From Amorphochlora amoebiformis (taxonomy: Eukaryota; Cercozoa; Chlorarachniophyceae), in assembly GCA_054601695.1 (NCBI GenBank), contig BAAHQB010000186.1, forward strand, positions 248,001-312,000: DNA of 64,000 bases. The letters are read 5' to 3'. Below, piece after piece: positions 1 through 14,746 of this stretch. A program made the position numbers and the translations under genes. The stretch's first letter is position 1, and every line of letters starts with the position of its first letter. The notes beneath the pieces were generated by a model. The model worked only from the letters and a program-made list of their open reading frames with translations. It had not been told where the DNA came from and did no database searches.

Positions 1-80
1 GGTTTCGTAGAACCTTCTGCTTTTTATATGTTCCACATAATTATATATAAGTGTATATATATATGTTTATATATATATAC

Positions 81-132
<52 letters not shown>

Positions 133-221
133 TGGTGGCCATTGTGTTACCGTCGATAGAGTATAGTACCATAAGCTATGTGTGTATACATTTATAGATA
201 ACTCATATATATATATATATG

Positions 222-260
<39 letters not shown>

Positions 261-449
261 CATCAGAGTATACATATACAATAATATTACCAATGCATGT
301 TTTATTTGGAAGTTATGAGCATGTATAATTTAAGGCATGTATATATCTGCATACAAATGCCCATATGAAATAGATCTGAATATAACATAATATTTCTAAA
401 TTTATATGTTTTCTGTAATTATTATATATACATACAATATGTATATATT

Positions 450-483
<34 letters not shown>

Positions 484-674
484 ATATGTATATATAGTAT
501 ATATATACATCTATATATTTGATTTACGTGTTCAAATGATTTCTTGAATGCCAAAACCTCATTCCCAGCACTCTCAGCCTGTATACACATACATATATAC
601 ATATATATATATATACATATATATTACATACATATGTATGTATGTGTGTGTGTAACCATACAAAGTATACATAC

Positions 675-737
<63 letters not shown>

Positions 738-978
738 TATATGCATATGTAGGTTGGTATTAATACACATAAACATACGCATAAAGATACTATTTTATTC
801 ATACTTCTATTTTTCAACATATAAAAACGATTTTGCACTATATCATTATATATATAAATATATATATGTACCTGTCTAAAGAAAGGAAACCAATATTTGG
901 TGATGTGCAAGTGTGAGTGTCGTTTGCTGTTAATTGATCCTCGCGCGGACGCGGTTCTATATATATATATATGTATGT

Positions 979-1012
<34 letters not shown>

Positions 1013-1129
1013 GATATTATATAATGTATGTACGTCTTGACTATCAAGACACCCCACGTCTTGACTGTCAAGACACCCCACTTTATATATATATATATAT
1101 AATATATATATATATATATACAATATATA
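1..1129. repeat. Left edge: (TA)n and unique islands downstream of the K+ channel
   Basis: Mostly (TA)n with small unique islands. A minus-strand island at 869-954 (open in two frames, ending just before GTACAT) could be another 3' exon of the channel if the last exon splices at 1196 or nearby instead of reading to the stop at 1130. Otherwise nothing is supported. Confidence 0.4.
1036..1082. repeat. Two copies of a 24-bp hairpin minisatellite unit
   Basis: Two tandem units with core GTCTTGACTGTCAAGAC followed by ACCCCAC. The core is an inverted repeat (GTCTTGAC / GTCAAGAC). The same unit, on the opposite strand and expanded, is found at 58315-58592. Confidence 0.8.
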
Positions 1130-1612
1130 TTATATAATACACATAGGGACATAGTATGTGAGAGGATAGAGAAGCAAAAGGGATAAGTTTACACTTAATT
1201 CACACGCAATTGCGAAAGCAATGCCATACCCATGTAAGCTGGCGTCCAAGCTATCATCTGACCCACGCCTACTGCAGACAAACACATCACATGAGTATTT
1301 ATCAAACATATATAGGTATAGCTAGCGTAACATGCTACAATATACATACTTGAAATTATATTAAGCTATATGTGTACATACGGAATAGTCTTGCAAATTC
1401 GTGTTACACATATACACATTTGTATATTAATAATAAAGGAATATATTTATATAATTTGTGCATATACATGTACATTCGAACTAAGAATATCTCTTACTTT
1501 GAGTCGGAGAGGGTCTTACTGAGAAGAGATAACCAGGCGATAAAAACAAATACAAGGGAAAACAAAGACAATGGATTTAGAAAACACATTAGGATTCCGC
1601 CATATATATATA

Positions 1613-1646
<34 letters not shown>

Positions 1647-1779
1647 CGTTTGATATCACCTTCTATCCATTGAGCCGACTTTAGGGGATAGGGGCTGCTT
1701 CTCGTCATCCTCGCTCTGCGTATGTATGAATACATATATATATATATATAAATTCTTATATATATATATTATATGTATA

Positions 1780-1854
<75 letters not shown>

Positions 1855-1890
1855 AATATATATAATATACATATATATATATATAATATA

Positions 1891-1946
<56 letters not shown>

Positions 1947-2116
1947 GCATGTGTATTCCCAGATACATTATTAATATATGCGTACTACTATGCAATATTC
2001 TAGGACTTTACATCTATAATAATACTTATTACATAAAACTTATTACCTGTATATCAGTAATGCTCCCCTTACGAATACTTGCCTAAGTAGTGTACATAAT
2101 GCATGAGTGTATGAAG

Positions 2117-2178
<62 letters not shown>

Positions 2179-2356
2179 ACATAATTATTTACATTACAAT
2201 AGATATAAAATATATCTATGTACCTATACACATATGAATATATGTATTGCATTATTGCTAGCTGTTGTTTTTAGGAATATCTCCATGTATGTATAAATAC
2301 ATATATATATATATATGTATATCATATAGATGATATATATATATATATATATATCC

Positions 2357-2437
<81 letters not shown>

Positions 2438-2611
2438 AGAGCAACGATGTATATAGCATGACAGAGAATACCTATAAGGATTTCGTGTAGGTGTAAATTT
2501 CCCAATTACATACAGAACGAGTAGAATTAAGGCAACACACATATCACAAAATATATTCATATACACATACACCACACTTATGTATTAAGATGAATACATA
2601 TATGTATACAT

Positions 2612-2648
<37 letters not shown>

Positions 2649-2657
2649 ATACATATG

Positions 2658-2709
<52 letters not shown>

Positions 2710-2716
2710 GCTTACA

Positions 2717-2756
<40 letters not shown>

Positions 2757-2921
2757 TTAATATGTATATGTTCTACCTTCTTATCCCCTACATCTTGAAG
2801 TGTTGTCTTTCTTTCAATACCCAAACTTCCAACCGAATTCGACGACTTTATATATACAAATATATATATGTATATATATATATATTATATATATATATAT
2901 ATATGTGTGTATGTACGTATG

Positions 2922-2973
<52 letters not shown>

Positions 2974-3238
2974 ATTTATATATTTGCAGGGCGTAAACAT
3001 CAAACATGATATAATTTATATTTAATTCTACGCATTCATATCTATACTTTCAAATTATTATACACTCAAATAATATATATAATATATATACATACATACA
3101 TTTATATAAATGTGTAATATTTGCAAAATTATAATACTATATATTTAAATATTACATACTGAATGGATATGTATAAAATGCAAACATATATATACATACA
3201 TGTAGATTTTTCCAATATACATACTATGACTCAAGTGT

Positions 3239-3297
<59 letters not shown>

Positions 3298-3381
3298 TAT
3301 GTTTATATATACAGAGATATCTATACACACACACATATATATATACATATGTACATATATGTATATATATATATACATATA

Positions 3382-3436
<55 letters not shown>

Positions 3437-3438
3437 TG

Positions 3439-3479
<41 letters not shown>

Positions 3480-3834
3480 CACGCATACACATAATATACA
3501 CATCTTAACGTGCATATTTATATATATTCACACGCATACATAATATAAACATCTTTTTAAATCATATTTAACCTGAGCCCGAAGAGATCTAACTTTGCTC
3601 TGGGTAGCCTTTCCATTCGTAGTGAATAGAGGCAATGTATTAACAACCTTATCCTTATTCCAGAACAAAAAAAAACACGCAAAGTTCGTACAATCACAAA
3701 CTTAAAATTCAAAATTTTTTCAGCATAATAAATATATATATGTGTGTGTGTTATTACGTTAAATTGTTCTAATGTATATTTATACATGTTCAATATATAT
3801 ATATATATATTCTTTATATATATATATATACATG

Positions 3835-3867
<33 letters not shown>

Positions 3868-3953
3868 ATATGTATATATATTACTGTATCTGAGGAGTTA
3901 GAGGAAGGTAGGCCGTCCTTTTTAACTGTGGGATATATATATATATATGTATC

Positions 3954-4007
<54 letters not shown>

Positions 4008-4079
4008 TGTGTCTATATCTGTATATAATGTACCGATAAATATAATATATATATATATATATCTAATATAATATATGTA

Positions 4080-4126
<47 letters not shown>

Positions 4127-4168
4127 AGTATAGAACTACTGTACATGAAATTCTTATTACAGGAATAT

Positions 4169-4216
<48 letters not shown>

Positions 4217-4663
4217 ATATATATATATATATAAAAATATATATATATATTTAATATATAGGTATATGTAAAAATACATATATATGTGTACATATATATA
4301 TATATATGTATGTATATGAATTTAAAACTTTTGTAAGATTTCAATATGCATGTTGATGAGTGTAATTATCAACACATACCACTATCCTTCGTATAAGTCC
4401 CCCCATTCTCCTTACCTGAAGGTTACATATTATACTTCTAAATATAAATATGTACACGTACAAAATGAATACAAATAAGAACCCATCGGGTTTGTTTTAA
4501 ATGTGTATTAGACGTATGTATGTATGCGTCTAGTATGTACAAACGAATACTATACCATATTATTATTGGAACATACAACGGAGTATATCATATATAGATG
4601 TAAAATGAAAAATATAGAATATAACTTTTTCCAAACACACAATCGTACATAAACACACACACG

Positions 4664-4694
<31 letters not shown>

Positions 4695-5099
4695 GTCTCT
4701 ATTTATATATATATGTATTATACATATATATATATATGTATGTATATAAATATAAATATATAAATATGTATGTGTGTATATATATATATATATGCAGAAC
4801 ATGCAGAATATATATGACACAAACACATATGTACACACCGAGTACGATTCCACGATGAATACGCCCCGCCAGTCTACGTAGACGTTTAAGAATATTCGTG
4901 ATCTATGGTTAGGGTTAGGGTTAGTTAGGTTAGGATTATGGCTAAGGTTGGGGTGAAGATGGGAGTGAAAAGAGTTTTGTCGCTTGTGATGGATAGATGC
5001 GTATATGTGTGACTGTACAAGTTTGTGATAGATAGATGCGTATATGTATGTCTATATAATTTTGTGTGTGTTATGTATGTACAAATATAATATATATAT

Positions 5100-5130
<31 letters not shown>

Positions 5131-5175
5131 CATATATATGCATATGTACCACAGATATGCATGTGTATGGTAACA

Positions 5176-5235
<60 letters not shown>

Positions 5236-5441
5236 CATACATTCATTCAATCTGTTCATCCAAGTAATATATGTATATATATATATATATTATGTCTAAA
5301 TATATATATATATATATATACATATATATTATTATATATACATATACGTATATATGAAAATATATGTATATATTATCCAATCAATTTATTAATTTTACCA
5401 CAACTCGAAGGTCTTGGGACATGAGCGAGGTCTGGATATGG

Positions 5442-5490
<49 letters not shown>

Positions 5491-5662
5491 AATTATATAT
5501 ATATATAAATTATATAAATATATATATATATAATATAGTATATGTATTATATATATACATATATATATATATATATGTTGTATGTATATGTGTGTAACTA
5601 TCACACATAAATATTACACATTTATATGCATATAATATATATATATATATGTGTACATATAC

Positions 5663-5704
<42 letters not shown>

Positions 5705-5755
5705 TGTGTATATATGTATTTACACATACGTGTGCAATATATATGCATACATGCA

Positions 5756-5790
<35 letters not shown>

Positions 5791-6015
5791 ATATCTTGAT
5801 ACATAAAATACATAAATATTGTGATATGTATCTATATATACATATATACATTACATACATACACACACATATATATATATATATATATTACATATATGTA
5901 TTATAATTACGTATACTTACAAGCTCAGCTTTGAAGGACTCTCGTATTTTGATCGCAATACACGTCTTTTTTACGCGTATCTGTAAACATAGTTACAAAT
6001 ATACAAATATATATG

Positions 6016-6057
<42 letters not shown>

Positions 6058-6078
6058 CAGATATATGAATATACACAT

Positions 6079-6115
<37 letters not shown>

Positions 6116-6501
6116 TATACTTCTGTACATTTTAGAACTATATATCACATGCATCGTTTTACATATTTTTGTTGATATAAATAAATATAATATATACGTA
6201 TATATACATATATATATATATATATGTATCATGTATTTTTTACCGTAAAGGGTTGGTGGACAGACGCAAAGAAACCTTCTGATCCAAAGTGTCCACCAGG
6301 CTTTACAACAGCGCTCGCAACCTAAGGTATTCTATACACTTTAAAAAATATTTTAAGTCAAATACTCAAATATCACATACATGCTCAGGTATCTTAGATT
6401 GTATGTAAATATTTAGAGATATGTTTTCTATATATTTAATATGTATATGTATATATATGTATCAATATAAATATACATATACATACATATACATACATAA
6501 A

Positions 6502-6537
<36 letters not shown>

Positions 6538-6658
6538 CGTCTACATAACATGTGAAATATAGTACATACTGTGAGTTGAAGACAACGCTATTATTCATCT
6601 TCAAATTTATATGTGTGTATATATGTATATATATATATATATATATAATGTATAGTAT

Positions 6659-6689
<31 letters not shown>

Positions 6690-6944
6690 ATATGAACAAA
6701 TAAGACATATCATGTATGCATATATATATATATATATATGTATTATATACATATATATTTATACATATATATATATGTATATATATATACACATATATAT
6801 ATTATGTTACATACATGTGTATACTTACTATTAGTATATAGTGCATCTGTGATGGCAGGCGCTATTACACGGGTTCAAATTTAGTTGGTAACATATTGTG
6901 TATGTATGATTTATACACATAATGTATGGAAATGAAGACATATA

Positions 6945-6985
<41 letters not shown>

Positions 6986-7078
6986 ATATATATACATATA
7001 TATATATGTATATATATATATATAATATAGAATATACGTGTATTAGAAGATATCACATCTCGTGTGAATATTGATACA

Positions 7079-7121
<43 letters not shown>

Positions 7122-7469
7122 CGAAATAGAAAAACACAAACACACAAACATGTATATGTAATATGAAAGACATATACATATATTCATTTATATACATATA
7201 TATATATATATCTAATATATACATATATAATATATATATATATATATATATGTATGTATATATATATATATATATATAAATATAAAATATTACACGATCA
7301 AATTGTCCCAGATTGTCGCCGCAGACAATCTCACATTCGCCCGACGATAAGATGTAGAATGCGGAACTATTAACATATATGTAAGTGCACGGTTTATGTA
7401 TATATATATATATATATGTAATATATAATATATGTACATAGATATACATGTATATATATATATGTATAT

Positions 7470-7510
<41 letters not shown>

Positions 7511-7922
7511 GTATATATATTTAGACAATTTACACGTCCGCCGACAATATTTGGAATGCTACATGGTATATATCCCGCACATACATTCGCATTCGTCCGA
7601 CAATATGCAAATCATAACTATTAATATATGTGATACAAATAAATGAAAACAGAATGCAGAGAGCTCGAAAGGAGGAAAAATGTGAAGGTCAGACACCTAG
7701 TTTACATATATAATATATAGTTATATATGTATATATATATTTATCAGACCCGTAGTCTCTCTATATATATAACATATAAATTATATTATAATATATATAT
7801 GTATATATATATATATATGTATATATATCACATATACACGTACACACGGCGACCTCAAAAACAGAAAGAAATTGCAGACTCTTTTCACATATCATTATTA
7901 TAATATGTGAATATATACATAC

Positions 7923-7977
<55 letters not shown>

Positions 7978-8250
7978 ATTACAGAAACAAGGTCAGACCC
8001 ATAGTCTCCTGTGCAGATGATGTCCATACCCTTCATGAACATCTCTTCATGCAAGTGTCCGAGCAGTCTCTCTGTGAATTCTTCTGAGACGCCTGAGGTT
8101 ATACACATACATATACATATATATAATATATACATATATATATATGTATATATATATGTTTATATGTATGGATGCATACGTATATATTTGTGTGTGCTTT
8201 AGATGTAACACTATAATATGTAATGCACATATTCATATACATAGTATTAC

Positions 8251-8288
<38 letters not shown>

Positions 8289-8608
8289 GTATACTAGGTA
8301 TGTATATAAATATATATATTATATATATATATATATATATTGTTAATACACGGAACCTATAGCTCGTCAACTAAATTTACGATAAATTGTAGTTAAGACT
8401 ACGGCTAGATACGGCGCGACTAGTTGACCAATGATGGTCGGACCCAAGCAACCCCGGAACCGACGGAACCTACAGGTCACGGAGGGAGAAAGGAAGAAAG
8501 GATACATCCTACTATCGAGCATAAGGTATCCATAACCAATCGTCATAATCCAAACGGACTTCAACTAATCATCACTACGGGCCTTAAGACTACTACAGGG
8601 CCGCTGCG

Positions 8609-8686
<78 letters not shown>

Positions 8687-9137
8687 GTGTGTATGTTATA
8701 TCCCGTCCGTGCATATATTTGGTTGTATCATATGATATATATATATATATATATATATATTATGCATATATGCATATATATGTATATACACACACATATA
8801 TATATAATTTTGTTTTTATATTCATATAAATAATACATAAACACCACATAGCATTATATCTCTCCACGCATATAAACGCCTAAAGAATAATTTTAATATT
8901 GTAAATATGTATACCGTCGAAAATATCGACTTCAGAGAAGATATCAGCATACTGAATGGTACGAATAGGCACTCGAATGGCCGACGGTAGGGCATCCATT
9001 GCCTATATTACACATATGTACTCATATACATATATATATATATATATTACATAATATATAAATATATATATATATATGTATTGTACATCTTTACATATGT
9101 ATATAATATATATATATAATACATATATATATATATT

Positions 9138-9234
<97 letters not shown>

Positions 9235-9259
9235 GTAACATGTACATATGAGTCTTACT

Positions 9260-9305
<46 letters not shown>

Positions 9306-9607
9306 CATTATAAATATGTATATCCACGCAAATATGTTTACTTACATCTATTTAATATATGTTATGTAATGTATAATTTTATTTCTATATTTACATCTTT
9401 TAGATATATACATGTATATACTCTATATATATATATATATTATATACTATATATATATATATATTACATATACTATATATATATATACTCATATATTTAT
9501 ATATATAATATATATACAGCATTGTTTACCTCATTCCCTCGTTTGAGCTTCATTTGATTCTGAAGCTGGATAAAACCGATAACCTATGCATACATATTTA
9601 TATACAC

Positions 9608-9662
<55 letters not shown>

Positions 9663-9701
9663 CTATATTTTCATGTGTGTAGTGTATATGTATGTATATA
9701 C

Positions 9702-9766
<65 letters not shown>

Positions 9767-9804
9767 TGTATATATATACATATATATGTATATGTATAAC
9801 ATCA

Positions 9805-9847
<43 letters not shown>

Positions 9848-9995
9848 GTACATATATATGAATATGACATATTATTTATATATATATATATATATGTTGT
9901 GTGTGTCATGAAACCTACGTGCATAATATACACAATACATATACATACACCTATATGTATATATGTGTGTATATATATGTATATATATATATATG

Positions 9996-10028
<33 letters not shown>

Positions 10029-10235
10029 CTGTATAATATATATACATCTATATGGTTCTAAATATTTTATAACACACACACACACACACATATATATATA
10101 CACACATATAAATACATATTTGTGTATATAATACCTGTCGCCTAAGTTCGACGGGAACGTTAGTCTTTTTCATAAACTTAGAAACGTCATCTAAATGCTC
10201 TCGGAACTGGGCGGTAACCTGATTAGATGTATTTA

Positions 10236-10274
<39 letters not shown>

Positions 10275-10566
10275 TATATATGTGTGTTAAGATATGCATA
10301 TACACATGTATCTAAAACATACATATATATATATATATATATTTATATGTAATATACATACATATATATATATATGTTTGTGTGTTTGTATGCTGGCTAA
10401 TCTGAGTACATATAATATATAATATATATATATATATATATATACATATATGTATATATATATATATACATGCATACATATATATGTACATACATACACA
10501 CACATATACACATACACATAAATGATATATATATATATATATATACATATATATATGTATATATAT

Positions 10567-10642
<76 letters not shown>

Positions 10643-10847
10643 GTATATACATAGATATGTGGGTATTTATATATATTTATATGCAAATATATACATTATA
10701 TATACATATACATATATGTATACATATATATATATAATATGTGTGTATTTATACATATAACATATATATATATATATATATATTGTACATATAAACATAT
10801 ATATATATATATATATAAACATGTATATTTGTTTCATTTTTATATGC

Positions 10848-10883
<36 letters not shown>

Positions 10884-11543
10884 TATATGTAAATCACATA
10901 TAATATCCATAGATGTATGTTACCGAGTCAGGCTTGGAGATGAGAGCCGTCATGTTACCTAAAGTTTTTGCACGTTCATGTATATGTAAATAAACATATA
11001 AATATACATATTGTTTATGCCTGTGAACGTCTCAATTTCACACGCACACACGCACGAAAATAGGCGTACTATTCTAGATATGAATAGAGTATTCATCAAA
11101 TAGCTAATCATTCACAGATTGATACGCAATACATAAGCATTATACGTAACTAAATGTACATATATATATATGTACATATATGTGTATATATATGTATATA
11201 TATATGTATATATACTTATAATATGATATTTGTTTTGAGTATTATTCACCATATTTTACGTACATATGTATTATATATGTATATATATATATATATATGT
11301 ATATTATGAGTTTATACATATACATATATATATAAATATACATATATATAAATATATATATATATATATATTACCAATTAAGTAGCTAGTCATTCCTAGA
11401 TTGATCATCATATAAATCATAACCCACGCGCGTTCATCGTTATTGACGGGAGAGATATCACCGTAACTGTATACATAATGTTGAATTACATACATTTGTA
11501 TGTATACATACATGTGTGTGTAAATATACGTTCATATATATTA

Positions 11544-11578
<35 letters not shown>

Positions 11579-11645
11579 CATGTACATCTATATATATTAT
11601 ATATATTAGATATATTATATATACATATATATATAGATATATATG

Positions 11646-11676
<31 letters not shown>

Positions 11677-11687
11677 AGATTCATGTA

Positions 11688-11725
<38 letters not shown>

Positions 11726-11771
11726 TTATTTCTATGCATATTTGTAAATATTTTACATACCTACATATACC

Positions 11772-11809
<38 letters not shown>

Positions 11810-11887
11810 TCTATATGTGTACTATACGCATCACATGTATGACAGATTCACACACACTTTACTAATATACACACATATATTTATATA

Positions 11888-11918
<31 letters not shown>

Positions 11919-11941
11919 ACAGATTCACACACAATTTACTA

Positions 11942-12030
<89 letters not shown>

Positions 12031-12053
12031 TATATATAATATTATGTATATAC

Positions 12054-12091
<38 letters not shown>

Positions 12092-12191
12092 GTATATATT
12101 TATATATATATATGAACTATACGCATTAAATGTGTCATACAGAGATTCACACACAGACGTATACCATACATATATATATATACATATATAC

Positions 12192-12226
<35 letters not shown>

Positions 12227-13226
12227 ACATAATATACACGCACACTCATTGTCGATGGGCGAGATATCGCCGTAGCCGTATGAACAATCCACGTATATAT
12301 ATTATATTACAATACATATCTAGGAATATTTGTGCATACATTATAAAATTTGTAATGTATGTGTGTACCCGACGGTCGTAAGGGTGGTGATAGCCCAGTA
12401 GAGGGAGGTAACATATCTGGTAATATATGGTGAGATATTGGTGGTAATAGATGCGTATTTCCATATGCACATGGAGAAATATGCACTTAATATATGTATA
12501 TATATATATATATATATGCATGTATAAATTTAAATATAATCACATGAAAATGATATGTACATATTCAAATATACGCATAACCCCCGTATATACATACCCA
12601 GTCGTGGGAGCTATGGTGAGATATTCGATATATGAAACAGAAGATAAGGTAAAAAGAAGAAGGAAAAAAGGAAAAAGAGCAGAAAATGTTACTTAGTCGC
12701 AGCGTTCTCGTTCTCAAGTCCAAAGGCGTTGTTGAATACCCATGTTGTATCGTCAAAGTCATGGATACGAGCAAGTCTGTGTATGTATGTTATAAGCAAC
12801 TTTTATATACACACACATATACATAAAATATATACATTGTTAAAGCAGCCATGTAAATAGCATGAGGGGACGCAGTTCGAAGAGTAGATGCGATTGCGTG
12901 TTGAAATATCGTATGATACTATAGACAGCTGGAGATCGCTGGAGATTCATGAGATTCTTGGAGACCGTCTCATCCGGTAGTACGCAGTAGTAACGGGTTC
13001 CAGGAGAGTGTGACAGAACGTGATGTCACGTCATGCCATGCTCACCTCAGCCGACCTATCACGTGAGCATGCAGACTAATTGAAATTTCTTGGAACGTGA
13101 GTAAATCATATTTCAAATGGACTTCAACTAAACACCACAGACTACCGGCACTATATTACTAAGGGACCGCTGCACTTACCATGTATATTACATATGCATG
13201 TACACACACACACATATATATATATA

Positions 13227-13291
<65 letters not shown>

Positions 13292-13315
13292 AATGTGTGT
13301 GTGTGTAAATGCATT

Positions 13316-13352
<37 letters not shown>

Positions 13353-13422
13353 GTAGTTTTATATATATATATATATATAGATATATATTTTATATAAATG
13401 TATGTGTGTGTATAAATGCATT

Positions 13423-13507
<85 letters not shown>

Positions 13508-13893
13508 TATATATATAGCTTAGACTAGTGCAATATTTTTCCGCAGAACAATTAAGTGTATTTTTGCGTTCTTAACTGGTAGAATATGCACGCAGACCAG
13601 TGCGCGTTATATGAGGCCATCATGAAGTACTTAAAGATGGACACCATGAGATAGTTAAACTGCATTAAAACATAGATGAATCACAATCAGGTTTATTTGA
13701 GTTAGGTTTTTGGAACTTGAAAACTGGGCAACAATCTTCTATCCTCCCCTCTCCCCCTCTCCTCTACGTCCTCCTCTCCTAACCTTCTCTCTGCCCTGTA
13801 TCCTTCACTAAGTCTGGATTCTATTTTTCTCTCGTAGATCTCTCTACCTCTCTATTTCCCTCTCACACTCTCTTCCGTGTGGATATATATATT

Positions 13894-13960
<67 letters not shown>

Positions 13961-13986
13961 TTCGCTCTCACACTCTCTTCCGTGTG

Positions 13987-14034
<48 letters not shown>

Positions 14035-14042
14035 TATATATA

Positions 14043-14085
<43 letters not shown>

Positions 14086-14314
14086 GCATGCGTAAATGTA
14101 TGAATTTATGCTAGAATATGTACATTATTCTATGCATAAATGTAAACTACATAAAGAAATATATAATATACACATATATATATAAATATATATATAATAT
14201 AATATAATATATATCTATGTGTGTATATTTATATATATATATATATTATATATATACACATACATATATAATATATATAATGTATATACAAATATATATA
14301 TATTAAATATATAA

Positions 14315-14347
<33 letters not shown>

Positions 14348-14373
14348 ATGTATATGTATATCCTAATTTATTT

Positions 14374-14413
<40 letters not shown>

Positions 14414-14513
14414 ATATATATGTGTATATATTTATATATATATATATATATATATACACATACACACATATACATATGTACACATATATATATATAAAAC
14501 ATACATATATTTA

Positions 14514-14553
<40 letters not shown>

Positions 14554-14679
14554 CTTATTTACATACATATATTCACATAATGCAATATTTGTTTACACCT
14601 ATGTACACATCTATGTAATGTGTGTACGAAAACATATGCATATACCAATATTGCATATGTGTATTAAATAATGTATAGG

Positions 14680-14746
<67 letters not shown>

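Noticed and set aside
6570-6587. 18-nt micro-exon (RCLQLT) between K+ channel exons 16 and 17
   Set aside because: Phase allows it, but the domain reads normally without it. Left as a possibility only.
12598-12610. 13-nt micro-exon (CTCCCACGACTGG) in the K+ channel
   Set aside because: It has good splice sites, but including it breaks phase into the pore exon, whereas joining exon 8 directly to exon 9 gives a normal KAT-like pore.
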